A model generated the notes under the pieces. It was not told the DNA's origin. It made no database searches and saw only the letters and a program-made list of their open reading frames with translations. A stretch of 64,000 nucleotides of DNA from Ruminococcus champanellensis 18P13 = JCM 17042 (lineage in GTDB: Bacteria > Bacillota > Clostridia > Oscillospirales > Ruminococcaceae): NCBI RefSeq assembly GCF_000210095.1, contig NC_021039.1, positions 1,780,471 to 1,844,470 on the forward strand. The letters run 5' to 3'. Both the position numbers and the translations under genes were made by a program. Shown here in pieces: positions 8,548 through 18,522 of this stretch. Each line of letters starts with the position of its first letter. The first letter of the stretch is position 1.

Positions 8548-9400
8548 TATTTCTCCGACTGAAGGAATGCTTGTACTGTGTGGGGCTGATGCCCTCCTGT
8601 TCCTTAAACACCTTCATAAAATATTTTTCATCAGAGAAGCCGCAGGAAAATGCGGCTTCTTTTATGGAAACACCGTGGTTGGACAGCAGGGTCTTGGCGG
8701 TTTTGATGCGCAGACGGTTTGTATACCGGACAATGGATATTCCCATACTGCGCTTGAACAGGGAGGACAGATAATCGGCGCTGTATCCGATTGCAGCCGC
8801 AAGCTCCGGAAGATCGAAGGGGAGAAAGTAGTGATTTTTGATCCACTCCCTTGCGGATACTACAGGCCCCGGCAGGCTCTGGCTGGTACTGCAGGTTCGG
8901 AAATACTCCTGGGACAGCTCCATCAGCAGCAGACTGACTGCGTAATCAGACATGCTGTGGGTGTACAGCTGCTCCTCCAGGGACAGATCCATCAGCTGAT
9001 GAAACAGCTGTGCCGTTCTGCCAGAGGGGGAGACGGATGCAGTTTCAGGCAGTAAATAGGAATATCCTTTCGCATCGTCCGCATGCACCGGCTCAAATCC
9101 CTGTTTTGTTCGGAAATGCGCCCAAAGGTAGGACAGGGAGCCTTCCGATGAGCGGAATCCGAAATGTTCCTCACCTGTCGGAAGCAGGATATATGCTCCG
9201 GCAGTCAGAGCAAATGGGCTGCCGTTGGCGTTCAGGTACAGGGCCCCCTCCGTCACCAGGATCAGCACTGTTTCTGCAAAGCAGCGACGGTGGTGCAGAA
9301 AACCGGAGGGGCTGATCAGCTGTCCGCATACCGAAAAGGACAGAGGCTCCGGGGCTTTGCATCCAAGCATTCTCGGTTGGCTTTGTGTGACTTGAAACAT
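8540..9400 (-). CDS. AraC-family transcriptional regulator
   Basis: A 286-residue regulator. The N-terminal part has a cupin-like sugar-sensing pattern (LILVTEGALYLNANGSPFALTAGAYILLPTGEEH) and the last 100 residues carry two helix-turn-helix motifs (LPELAAAIGYSADYLSSLFKR and VSIKEAAFSCGFSDEKYFMKVFKE). The start at 9400 is preferred over upstream ATGs because GGAGG sits five bases before it. The gene is convergent with the GH127 gene and overlaps it at the 3' ends. Inferred role: response to an arabinose-containing sugar, controlling the GH127 gene and perhaps others. Confidence 0.88.
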   Translation of the reverse strand: MFQVTQSQPRMLGCKAPEPLSFSVCGQLISPSGFLHHRRCFAETVLILVTEGALYLNANGSPFALTAGAYILLPTGEEHFGFRSSEGSLSYLWAHFRTKQGFEPVHADDAKGYSYLLPETASVSPSGRTAQLFHQLMDLSLEEQLYTHSMSDYAVSLLLMELSQEYFRTCSTSQSLPGPVVSAREWIKNHYFLPFDLPELAAAIGYSADYLSSLFKRSMGISIVRYTNRLRIKTAKTLLSNHGVSIKEAAFSCGFSDEKYFMKVFKEQEGISPTQYKHSFSRRNIN

Positions 9401-9471
9401 CTTTTCCTCCATATTTGTAAGGGTTTTTTTGCACAAGTTCTGCACGATGCTGTCTGAAATATCTGCCTTGA

Positions 9472-9500
9472 AGTATACACGGGATCCGGCGTTTTGTCAA
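9472..9500 (-). promoter_or_regulatory. Promoter of the AraC gene
   Basis: On the minus strand TTGACA (9495-9500), 17-bp spacer, TATACT (9472-9477): near consensus. Confidence 0.75.
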
Positions 9501-9578
9501 GTGGCAAGTACCGGACGAGGCGCATTCCGATCCGGTTGCGATTGGGTCGATTTTTGCATACAATTGTACAGAAAGGGA

Positions 9579-9624
9579 TTGCTTTTTTCATGAGAGTGTG
9601 ATATAATTAGATCACAATCCAATC
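9579..9624 (+). promoter_or_regulatory. Promoter of the second giant gene with a shared start-site box
   Basis: TTGCTT (9579-9584), 17-bp spacer, TATAAT (9602-9607), followed directly by TAGATCACAATCCAATC (9608-9624). The -10 and the following 17 bases are identical to those at the TetR-gene promoter (24614-24636), which suggests a shared operator or recently duplicated promoter. Confidence 0.7.
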
Positions 9625-9673
9625 GAAACAAAATGCTGTGCCGGAAACGGCTGAAACGCAATGCAAAACATAG

Positions 9674-9706
9674 GGTAATACCGCACAAAGATTGTGGGGT
9701 ATTACC
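9674..9706. repeat. Palindromic repeat family copy in the giant-gene leader
   Basis: GGTAATACCGCACAA faces TTGTGGGGTATTACC with 14 of 15 positions paired, a near-perfect 33-bp palindrome in the 5' leader, ending 13 bases before AGGAGG. Confidence 0.85.
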
Positions 9707-9731
9707 AGATCCAAGTGCAGGAGGTAGTGTT

Positions 9732-12700
9732 ATGAGAAAAGAGAAGCAGGTTGCCTGCCCGGAAACGGGCAGCGTCCGAAGCAATCGGCGAAAAGGGATT
9801 CTGACCGGTGTGCTGGCTCTTACCTTGATGTTCTCTGCCGCAGGGGGGCTGACCGGGTATTGGTATTATCAGAACGCCAAGCATCACGTGACCGTATCCT
9901 TTGAGACAAACGGGGGCAGTGCGGTACGTTCGGTGACTCTGGATAAGGGAACTACTCTGTCCCAGGTTCCCTGCACCAGCAAGGAAAACAGCAGCTTTTC
10001 CGGCTGGTATTACGATGAGCAGCTGACCAGACCCTACAGTTCCGGGGATGCCATTGAGGTCAACACCAAGCTGTATGCTGCCTATGGGGAGACAGCCAAT
10101 CAGGATCAGGTCTATGAAAGCAAGTCCGCATACCTGCCGGATTGTGAAGCCTCTGCGCCACTGGTGATCCATGCGGATACGGAAATCACGCCGGAGAATC
10201 TGAGTGAGTATCTGACGGTACAGTCTGACCTGGGCGCACTGCCGGATGCATTTGTGATCGATCCCCTGGGGGATGGCAACTATCAGATCACCCCCAAGCA
10301 GGATTATCAGGCTGGCTGTGTGTATGATTTTTCCGTATCCAACGGGGCAACCATCGTCACCGAGGACAGTGCATCCCTTACGTCCCTGTCCCAGCGGATC
10401 CACAAGGACGAAATTGAAGTGGTGGAATTGCAGCAGTCCATCATTTATCTGGATTGGGACGCTGTGATCCGGGACGGTTCGGATTATCAGCTGTACATTC
10501 CCAAAAGTGATACATACACCCTTTCGGCAGACAGCGCATTCTGCCTGCTGGAGGGCTATGCAGAATGGGTCAGTGCCGGGGAGAATCCGGACACCTTCGG
10601 ACAGCTGTTTGATGATTCTGCATTGTTCTTAACGGCGGTATCCGTTCAGGATGATTTTGCAGACCGGACACTGGACGAAGGAATGCTGAGCGGCGACACA
10701 TGGTACTATGTGGAAGCGCAGGACGGTGAGCTGGAGGATGTTCTGGACACCGTTGATGTATACACCAACATGGAAGTTTCTGCAAATGAGCTGCTGGATA
10801 CCAAGAAGCTGGAGCAGAGTATCAGTCAGAGCGCAGGCGCAAGCCAGTTGGCTGACCTGCTGACCTGTGCAGTGCTGGAAAATGAACAGTTCCAGCAGCT
10901 TACAGGAGAGGCGGGCAGCGCAGAGGATTTTGCCCTGTTTTCAAGCATGACTGCATCCGCAGCGGATTATGCGAAGAACCCCCTGATGTTCCGGGATGGT
11001 CTGAGCATGGGCAACGCCAAGGGCATCAGCGTACCGGCAGGAAACACCGGCATTACCGTTAGCGTATCCTGGAGCCGGGACAGTGCCCAGAACCCTAATT
11101 TTCCTGGAGTGGACGCCAGCGATCCGGACAACAACAAGTGGTCTGCTTTGCGGGTAATCATCGGCATCCAGAGGGAGATCAAGGGGGTTGCGGTGCAGGC
11201 GTCCGTGGACGTTACCGAGTACCTGAAGGTCACCATGCAGGGCTACAAGGAGTGGGACGGCAGCAAGGTGAACTTTGATTATGCAGCCAATATGTACTCC
11301 CAGACCAATTTTGACTTTTATGTGCAGATCCGCACAGAGGGCTCCGAAAGCTGGGAGGATATTTCCGAAAGCGTCAACGACAGCATCAGCTCTTCGGATA
11401 TGCTGGCAAAGTACCAGAAGATGATCAACGCAGACGGAGGCTATATCGACCTGTGCGATGTAGAAATCATAGGTAAGGATTTTTATGTTATTCCCGAGTT
11501 TCCGATCTTTACGGTACATCTGGGTCTGAATTATGTACTGAAGCTTGATCTTTCCGCAGGGCTTTCCAGCAATTTCACCTACCTGGATGCGACCCAGGTG
11601 GGCATGCGGGGTAAAACAGGCGAAGGGCTTCATTCCTATAAGAATGAGCTGGTCGGGGCAAACCGGTATGCCTATAATCTGGATGCCTGCGGTTATCTCG
11701 GTGTCAAGACCGGCTTGAAAGGGGAGCTGACCCTTTCCTTTACCGGATTCCGGAAGCTGGGCGAGGTGGGCATTGCCCTGGAGCTGGGCGCTTATGTGGA
11801 CTTGTATGGCTATATGAGCCTGGAGATCACCAAGCCCCTTCAGTATTCCAGCAATGTGAACAGATCCTTTGCCGGCGGCTATTATATGGAAATGGGCATC
11901 TACCTGGAGGTGACTTTGCTGGCACGGTCCCAGGTCTTTGATGCGGAAGCCGGACTGACCCTGTTTGACGAAAAATGGCCCTTGTACTCCACAGGCAATC
12001 GGTATATCCTATACAGTGTGGATGACACCAGCAACCGGGAATATTTCATGCATGCCAACAGTGCGGACATTCTGGATATCAGCGGTCTGAGCACCACCTG
12101 TCTGGATCTGAAAACCGGTGCGCTTACCAATGACGTGCCCCTCGGAGAGATCGGGGACTTTGTGGCGCATGTGTCCGACAAAACATTCCAGTACAGCAAT
12201 ATGAAGTTGTCTATTGATGGAGAGAACTCGGAACTGAAGGCGAGAACCGCCACGGTTGACTTGTACTGCTCCATGCCCATGCTGTCCATGGCGGCGAAAC
12301 ATGCGGTGGAAGGATACATCTGTATTTCCACCCAGCTGTACTGGGCGGATCCCAGTCTGAATGTGACATCCATTGCGGACTTTACAAAGACGCCGAAGGC
12401 AACCTACTGTCTGAAGTTCCCGGACGGCTCTACCAAGGAAGTGGCTGTGATGCAGACCCAGCTTGGCAAAAGCGTAGGACAGTTCGGGCTGAATAATTTG
12501 TCCCTGGATAAGATCTATCAGATGGAGGATGCACTGTACACGGAGGAGAACGCATCCGTTGCAAGCTTGAAAAACAATGACAAGGAGCTGTATGACGTTT
12601 ACATTTCCAAAGATACGGTGTTCTACCGGAATGCGGAGAGAAAGCAGTTCTATGTCAGCTTTGTATACTACGATGGGCTTGAAAAATGCTGGAAGTCCGA

Positions 12701-15700
12701 TCTGCGGCTTTGCGGCGCAGGGGAGGAGCCGGTTCCGCCGGAGGCTGCGCTGCATACAAATGTACTGACCGGTTGGACAGGACATGATAATCTGACCGGG
12801 GAGGATCTGACCCAGTTGACCAAGCTGTCCGACGATCAGTATGCCTACGATCGTTACCGGTGGAGCACCATCGGTCAGGATCAGAGCCAGTCGATAAAGA
12901 CCTACCGGGGCAGCGAGCAATGGCAGGTCACCAATGACATTGAGGATTATTTCAACACGGGAACCAGCAAGCCCAATCGGGAGTTGACCTTCACCCAGAC
13001 CTATGTGGCACAGTACCGGGACTGCACCGTTACTTTCCTGTATGGAACGGAGGAGGAACGGATGGCGTCTGCGGTGACGGTTCCCTTTGATACCACCCTG
13101 CTTTCTCCGACGGATTCTACATTTGTGGATAGCGCCGGTGTTCTGCTGGGCTGGGATTACAACGGGGACGGAGCCATTGACACAGAAAAGAATTCGGCAG
13201 GAACCATCATTCTGCCCCGGATCACCACTGACGGCATGGTATTCTATGGGGTTTATGAACAGCCCAACGTGACCATCCATGTGCAGCAGTATGACGTGGA
13301 TCAGGCATGCTATGTGGATTCCGCCACATTCCAGGTGAAGAACAACCAGAACTTCACCTTCAACGGCGAGGAGGTATTGCTGGAGGGAGAGCCGGTGATC
13401 CTGGATGGCGAAACTGTGGATTGCTTTACGAAGGCGTTGGATGCAGTGGGCGATTCAGACGCTGCAATCTTCACCGGCTGGGAAAAGCGCTTCCGGTTTG
13501 CTTCGTCCTGGTCTGCGGTCAATTCCACAGAAGGGATGCATGCATATTACCAGGAGTTCTATTTGCGACCCGGATATAATTTCAAATTAAACCTGACCTT
13601 CCTGCCGGCGGACGGCACTGCATTTACTGCGACTGTAGACGGCACGGAGCAACAACTGACCAGTCACAGCGTTTCCCTGTACCAGGGGGATATGTACGGC
13701 TGGTGGAACGATTTCAAATACAGCGTATGGTCCGGCAGCGAGGATGAGGTCACAAGTTTTGTTGGCTGGGATCGCAACGGGGACGGCGTTGTGGACTACT
13801 CCAATATTCAGTTTATTATGCCCAACAAGAGCATGACCCTCCAGGCGGTCTGCAAGACGGAGAAGATCCTGATCACAACCCGGATTCAGTCGCCGATTGC
13901 CCTGAACTTCCCGGAACAGATTGTTTCCTGCATCGCAGACAATTCTGCGGAGGGCACATATGCCTATGTGTTTAACGGTACCTACAGCCAGTATCAGATT
14001 CTGGATGATTACATCTGCAATCTGCCGGAAACCTCCAGATACCTGGACGAAGAAACCGGATATCAGGTTTTCTACCACCGTTTTACAGGCTACAAGACCA
14101 GCTTTGACTACTATCCGAATGGCAAGGCGGTCAGCATCCCGGTATACAGTGAGATGACCATCCGTCAGGTGCATGTGGGACACACTGTCACCTTCCGGGC
14201 AGGCGAAAACGGATACTTTAATCAGAATGACGGCTCCACAGTGACCGAATTTACCAGAACGCTGGACAATGGCACTTATCAGATCAGCGACTTTACCGGT
14301 GGATACAGCACAAGCCCTCGCCGGCCTTCCGTAGGTACCTCCGACTTTTCGGTGGATTACTGGATGGACGAGGATGGAAACCGGATCGAGAATGATGCGT
14401 TCATCGTATCCAAGCAGGGGAGAGTTCTGACAGCCCATTGGATCAGTGAGACCAATGTGAACCTGAAGAGCGGCGATGTCAAGTACGGCAATTTCTTTGC
14501 AGGCAGCGGCGTTCTGGCAAATCCCAGAATGCGTCTGACGGAGGGTACACACAAATTCTCCGAGCTGACCAAGCCGGTGCAGAGCTATTACCCGGATAAG
14601 TGCCGGTATGAGGTAGTTGGCTGGACGGACAGCCGGGATACGGAGGAGATCGTACACGGGCTGGATGAGGAATTCACCATTACGGCCGGTGAAACCCCCA
14701 CCTTTACCGCCCAGTGGGAGCTGACCGGTTTGGTGGTTCGCTTTGAAACCAGTGTTGCATTTAAGAGCGGCACCGGAGAAGCCCTGGTTCCCGGTCACGA
14801 TTTCAACGAGAACCCCATTGTGATGCTCCCTGTGGGAAACTATAAGATCAGCGATTTCCCGGTTGTGGAAAATTGGATCGGTGGCAGCCAGGAATGGCGC
14901 TGTGTTGGCTGGAGAGATCAGAACGACAAGGAATATAAATTTGACGATCCGGATGCAGTGATCGCACTGGATACGTTTGCAGTGACTCTGACACCCATCT
15001 GGGCGGGCACAAAGGCAACGGTTTCCTTCAATGCAAACGGCGGAATCTTCTTGGGCAATACAAAATATATGAGATTGACGTATACTGTGGGAGACCTCAA
15101 CGAAGCGGATATGCCGCTGCCTACCCGCAGCAACACAGAATATGAATCCTGCGTCTTTGCCGGTTGGAAGTTCAAAAAATACGACAGTCAGCAGGAAACG
15201 ATTGTTCCGGTTGGCGGAGTGTTCCATCTGGAGGATACCTATTATTATGCAGATGCCATCTGGAATGCAGTGGAACTGAAGCACAACTACAGCTATGGCT
15301 ATGACGAAACCCAGCACTGGGCAATCTGTGAAAACGAAAGCTGTGCAGACCCCATTGGCGCCAAGGAACCCCATACCGTTGGAGCGGACGGCATCTGTAC
15401 CGTGTGTGGATATGGTTGCGTCACACCGCCCCTCCGGAATGGCGTGTACGAGATTTCCAATCTGGCAGAGCTGCTTGGCTTTGCAAAGCTCGTCAATACA
15501 GGCGAAACCGGAGCAAATGCGATTCTGACCAGTGACATTGTAATCAACCGGAATATGCTGAACCAGAACGGAGAGCTGAACCGGAAGAATCCGATCACCT
15601 GGACGCCCATCGGCACAGCCGGTGCATATACCGGTATCTTTGATGGACAGGGACATACCATCAGCGGTGTGTATGCCACCAACAACGGAACCAATGGAAA

Positions 15701-17111
15701 CAACCAGTATCTGGGTCTGTTCTGTGAGATCCAGAACGCAGAGATCAAAAATCTGACTCTTGCGGATTCTTGTTTTGTTGCAGATTCCACCTGCATGTAC
15801 CTGGCAGGTATCGTGGGGCACGCAACCGACAGCACCATTTCCTGCGTGGAGAATCGTGCAATTCTGATGGGCAAGCGGATCGGCGGTATCTGCGTACAGG
15901 CAGACAATTGTCAGATTCTCAATTGTGTGAACGTTGGGAAGATCTTCAGTCTTTCCCGAGCATCCGGCATAGCAGCCTATGTTTCCGGCAACGGAAGCAC
16001 CGTGAATTGCTACCAGGGTGGCGAGATGGAGCTGTCCGAAGCAGTGCTGCTGTATGCAGTTGCAGAAAACGCTGTTAACTGTTACTACAATACCACGATT
16101 ACCGGTATTGACGCCGATACGGGAGATGAACCCGGTCAGACCGGCAAAGACGATAATGCGGTAAGATCCGGCGAGGTTGCATACCTGCTGGCGCAGGGGG
16201 AGAACGGTGCAGTCTGGGGTCAGACCATCGGCGAGGACAGCTATCCCCGGCTGCGTGGCGCAGTGGTTTACCAGAACGGCAGTGTTTATGCAAACGGCGC
16301 AGCCAAGCTGGAGGGAACCTCCCTGTCTCTGAACGGAACCATCGGTGTACATTTCTACGTTTCCCTGTCCGATGTGGTCACAGAGGATGCGGACGCATAT
16401 ATGGAACTGACACTGCCCAACGGCACCACCCAGCAGATCCTGGTATCCGATGCGGATATGAAGCAGGTTGACAGCAAGGAGTACTATGTATTCTCCTGCG
16501 GTGTGGCAGCAAAGGAAATGACCCGTCAGATCCATGCACAGATCAGAAAATCGGATGGCACTTTGATGGGCGCTTATGCATATTCCGTAGAGGATTACGC
16601 AAATTACATTCTGGACGACTCCAATGGCTTTGACAAGAAGACAAAGGATCTGGCTTTGGCAATGCTGAACTACGGCGACTTTGCAGAGGCATATTTCAGC
16701 GGCAAGACCCTGGAAGAAACCACTGAAATGGCAGCAGTTACAGCAGACACGCTGGCTGGTTATACAAGGATCGAGAGCGGCACTTTGCCTGCGGGCGTAA
16801 CGTACTATGGTTCTACCCTTGTGCTAGAATCCGGCATGATCCTGCGGCATTATTTCCTGGTGGAGCCGGGTACGGATGTAAGCGCATACGGCTTTACCGG
16901 CAATAAGGATCACTACTACTATATGGATCTTTCTGCAGTGCCCGGAACAGCAACAGGAGCGTGTGTGATTGGCGGCTATACCCTCAGCTATGATCCCATG
17001 TGCTATGTACGTGCAGTACTGGCAAGTCAGAAATCTACGGACAGCCTGAAACTGGTTGCAAAAGCGCTGTATCTCTATCACCAGGCAGCAGAAGCATATC
17101 AGCAGGCATAA
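9732..17111 (+). CDS. Giant multi-domain surface protein (2459 residues)
   Basis: Starts at ATG 9732 after GCAGGAGGTAGTGTT. The N-terminus is basic, then a membrane segment at about 23-46 (uncleaved anchor or long signal). An InlB B-type repeat follows (about 52-115: VTVSFETNGGSAV, SGWYYDEQLTRPY, LYAAYGE), and similar modules recur around 1100-1720. Two isolated calcium-loop-like stretches (DYNGDGAIDTE near 1141, DRNGDGVVDY near 1346) are not a dockerin pair. A Cys-rich segment lies near 1880, a GLUG block at about 1897-2130, and the last 265 residues match the C-terminal domain of the protein at 1846-6543. Probably cell-surface adhesion or matrix; ligand unknown. The same frame is intact over 7.4 kb. 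Confidence 0.85.
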   Translation: MRKEKQVACPETGSVRSNRRKGILTGVLALTLMFSAAGGLTGYWYYQNAKHHVTVSFETNGGSAVRSVTLDKGTTLSQVPCTSKENSSFSGWYYDEQLTRPYSSGDAIEVNTKLYAAYGETANQDQVYESKSAYLPDCEASAPLVIHADTEITPENLSEYLTVQSDLGALPDAFVIDPLGDGNYQITPKQDYQAGCVYDFSVSNGATIVTEDSASLTSLSQRIHKDEIEVVELQQSIIYLDWDAVIRDGSDYQLYIPKSDTYTLSADSAFCLLEGYAEWVSAGENPDTFGQLFDDSALFLTAVSVQDDFADRTLDEGMLSGDTWYYVEAQDGELEDVLDTVDVYTNMEVSANELLDTKKLEQSISQSAGASQLADLLTCAVLENEQFQQLTGEAGSAEDFALFSSMTASAADYAKNPLMFRDGLSMGNAKGISVPAGNTGITVSVSWSRDSAQNPNFPGVDASDPDNNKWSALRVIIGIQREIKGVAVQASVDVTEYLKVTMQGYKEWDGSKVNFDYAANMYSQTNFDFYVQIRTEGSESWEDISESVNDSISSSDMLAKYQKMINADGGYIDLCDVEIIGKDFYVIPEFPIFTVHLGLNYVLKLDLSAGLSSNFTYLDATQVGMRGKTGEGLHSYKNELVGANRYAYNLDACGYLGVKTGLKGELTLSFTGFRKLGEVGIALELGAYVDLYGYMSLEITKPLQYSSNVNRSFAGGYYMEMGIYLEVTLLARSQVFDAEAGLTLFDEKWPLYSTGNRYILYSVDDTSNREYFMHANSADILDISGLSTTCLDLKTGALTNDVPLGEIGDFVAHVSDKTFQYSNMKLSIDGENSELKARTATVDLYCSMPMLSMAAKHAVEGYICISTQLYWADPSLNVTSIADFTKTPKATYCLKFPDGSTKEVAVMQTQLGKSVGQFGLNNLSLDKIYQMEDALYTEENASVASLKNNDKELYDVYISKDTVFYRNAERKQFYVSFVYYDGLEKCWKSDLRLCGAGEEPVPPEAALHTNVLTGWTGHDNLTGEDLTQLTKLSDDQYAYDRYRWSTIGQDQSQSIKTYRGSEQWQVTNDIEDYFNTGTSKPNRELTFTQTYVAQYRDCTVTFLYGTEEERMASAVTVPFDTTLLSPTDSTFVDSAGVLLGWDYNGDGAIDTEKNSAGTIILPRITTDGMVFYGVYEQPNVTIHVQQYDVDQACYVDSATFQVKNNQNFTFNGEEVLLEGEPVILDGETVDCFTKALDAVGDSDAAIFTGWEKRFRFASSWSAVNSTEGMHAYYQEFYLRPGYNFKLNLTFLPADGTAFTATVDGTEQQLTSHSVSLYQGDMYGWWNDFKYSVWSGSEDEVTSFVGWDRNGDGVVDYSNIQFIMPNKSMTLQAVCKTEKILITTRIQSPIALNFPEQIVSCIADNSAEGTYAYVFNGTYSQYQILDDYICNLPETSRYLDEETGYQVFYHRFTGYKTSFDYYPNGKAVSIPVYSEMTIRQVHVGHTVTFRAGENGYFNQNDGSTVTEFTRTLDNGTYQISDFTGGYSTSPRRPSVGTSDFSVDYWMDEDGNRIENDAFIVSKQGRVLTAHWISETNVNLKSGDVKYGNFFAGSGVLANPRMRLTEGTHKFSELTKPVQSYYPDKCRYEVVGWTDSRDTEEIVHGLDEEFTITAGETPTFTAQWELTGLVVRFETSVAFKSGTGEALVPGHDFNENPIVMLPVGNYKISDFPVVENWIGGSQEWRCVGWRDQNDKEYKFDDPDAVIALDTFAVTLTPIWAGTKATVSFNANGGIFLGNTKYMRLTYTVGDLNEADMPLPTRSNTEYESCVFAGWKFKKYDSQQETIVPVGGVFHLEDTYYYADAIWNAVELKHNYSYGYDETQHWAICENESCADPIGAKEPHTVGADGICTVCGYGCVTPPLRNGVYEISNLAELLGFAKLVNTGETGANAILTSDIVINRNMLNQNGELNRKNPITWTPIGTAGAYTGIFDGQGHTISGVYATNNGTNGNNQYLGLFCEIQNAEIKNLTLADSCFVADSTCMYLAGIVGHATDSTISCVENRAILMGKRIGGICVQADNCQILNCVNVGKIFSLSRASGIAAYVSGNGSTVNCYQGGEMELSEAVLLYAVAENAVNCYYNTTITGIDADTGDEPGQTGKDDNAVRSGEVAYLLAQGENGAVWGQTIGEDSYPRLRGAVVYQNGSVYANGAAKLEGTSLSLNGTIGVHFYVSLSDVVTEDADAYMELTLPNGTTQQILVSDADMKQVDSKEYYVFSCGVAAKEMTRQIHAQIRKSDGTLMGAYAYSVEDYANYILDDSNGFDKKTKDLALAMLNYGDFAEAYFSGKTLEETTEMAAVTADTLAGYTRIESGTLPAGVTYYGSTLVLESGMILRHYFLVEPGTDVSAYGFTGNKDHYYYMDLSAVPGTATGACVIGGYTLSYDPMCYVRAVLASQKSTDSLKLVAKALYLYHQAAEAYQQA

Positions 17112-17132
17112 TTCTAATCCTTCCATAAAGCG

Positions 17133-17166
17133 AACAGCCTCATCGGGTGATCCGGTGAGGCTGTTT
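17133..17166 (+). terminator. Intrinsic terminator
   Basis: AACAGCCTCATCGG and CCGGTGAGGCTGTT pair (one G-U) around GTGAT and run into TTTT. Lies between the giant gene and the convergent histidine kinase gene. Confidence 0.85.
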
Positions 17167-17181
17167 TGCGTCAGTGTGCAT

Positions 17182-18522
17182 TTATCGCATAATCTTTGTG
17201 CGGTATTGTTCTAGCATCACAGTCACAATAAACTGCGTGTCTGTATGGGTGATCTCCATCCTGCCCTGGTTCTGTTCCACAATGCTGCGCACGGAGGCAA
17301 GCCCGATGCCGCTGCCTGTATGCTTGGTGGACAGATACAGCCCGTTCTTGTTGGGCAGTAGTGTACCGGCGTAGGTATTGCTGATTTTGAACAGGATCAT
17401 GCCTCCGCTGCAAACGCTTTTGATGGTGATTTTGCGCTTGCCTGTTTCCACATGCCGACTGGCTTCCAATGCGTTTTCCAGTAAATTTCCAAGTAGAACG
17501 GAAAGTACATTGTCCGGGATATTAAGATCCTCCGGCACCTGCACCGTCGCTTCAAAATCGGTTTCCTGATTTTTTGCCTGTTGGGCAAAGTACAGCAGCA
17601 GGGCGTTGACTGCGTAATGGTCGCAGAAGCGGAAGGAACGGTCATCCGGCATGGTCAGCTTGTATGCTTCCAGATATTGCTTTGCCTCTGCGTATTTCTG
17701 ATCTTCCAGCAAAGATTGCAGGAGGAGCACATGATGCCGCATATCGTGCTTCGCCTGCCTTGCCTGATCGATGCGCTCCTTCAGGTTTTCATATTGCAGC
17801 TGCTGGGTGATGAGGGCGTGATTCTGCTCGGAAAGCCGGACGTTTGTGTCAATAACACGGATGTGGCAGATCACCATATGGTAAATTAGCAGGGCGCCCA
17901 GGTTGATGAGCAGGAGAAAGATCGTGTTGGAGGGATCCATTGCAAAGGCCAGGGCGGATTCGCTGCTGCCGTAAAGCCGATAGTACCACTCCACATAAAA
18001 CGTGGCTGGGATCAGCCAGATAAAATGCCAGGTGGGCTTTGCGGTGTCCTGTTCTAAAGCGGTGGAATAGGTGCGACCCATATATACGGCCAGGGGGATC
18101 AGCAGCAGAAGCTCCAGCAGGAACATAATCAGCGAAAAGCTCCACCGATAGCCTTGAATGGCCAGAGTTGGAAAATAGATGCCCTCGATGCACTTGGAGC
18201 AAGCCGTGATAAAATTTGCAATGTTGGACAGCATCAGCAGGGTGAAAAGTGCCTTACCAAAGTCCGTCCTGACCGCCAGAAAGTAAAAGAGGGCATACAT
18301 GATAGTGCTCAGCGCACTGAGCATGCTGGCATTGCCGCCCCACATCCCCGCCCACAGACCAATGAAAACCTGTAGGATGGCTGCCGCCACAATCAGCAGC
18401 GTGGTGATCCGCTTGGAAAACCGCAGGCTGTTGCGGAATGGATAGAACGCAATGGCGATATAGGGGGTAAAATTCAGCAGGGAATACAGGATCATTTCCA
18501 GGATGTGCCAGGATCCGGACAT
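17182..18522 (-). CDS. Sensor histidine kinase, GHKL/AgrC-like
   Basis: A 446-residue membrane kinase with about six membrane helices in residues 8-220, a coiled linker, then a HPK10-type transmitter: H-box KHDMRHH (His 259 the likely phosphosite), N-box LLGNLLENALEA at 343-354, and G-box GSGIGLASV at 403-411. The family usually senses peptides or the envelope and phosphorylates LytTR regulators. The start overlaps the stop of the response regulator gene by one base (TAATG), giving an operon. The last codons (EQYRTKIMR) are encoded by half of a palindromic repeat copy, so the C-terminus appears to have been extended or replaced by a repeat insertion. Confidence 0.9.
   Translation of the reverse strand: MSGSWHILEMILYSLLNFTPYIAIAFYPFRNSLRFSKRITTLLIVAAAILQVFIGLWAGMWGGNASMLSALSTIMYALFYFLAVRTDFGKALFTLLMLSNIANFITACSKCIEGIYFPTLAIQGYRWSFSLIMFLLELLLLIPLAVYMGRTYSTALEQDTAKPTWHFIWLIPATFYVEWYYRLYGSSESALAFAMDPSNTIFLLLINLGALLIYHMVICHIRVIDTNVRLSEQNHALITQQLQYENLKERIDQARQAKHDMRHHVLLLQSLLEDQKYAEAKQYLEAYKLTMPDDRSFRFCDHYAVNALLLYFAQQAKNQETDFEATVQVPEDLNIPDNVLSVLLGNLLENALEASRHVETGKRKITIKSVCSGGMILFKISNTYAGTLLPNKNGLYLSTKHTGSGIGLASVRSIVEQNQGRMEITHTDTQFIVTVMLEQYRTKIMR

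Noticed and set aside
13153..13790. Dockerin module in the second giant protein
   Set aside because: Two NGDG calcium-loop-like stretches occur about 200 residues apart, not as the tandem 22-residue pair of a dockerin, and they sit inside InlB-like repeats.
13587..16535. A 982-codon open frame antisense to the second giant gene
   Set aside because: The product is a compositionally odd Ile/Cys/His-rich string with no domain. The sense strand has clear domains and a proper start.
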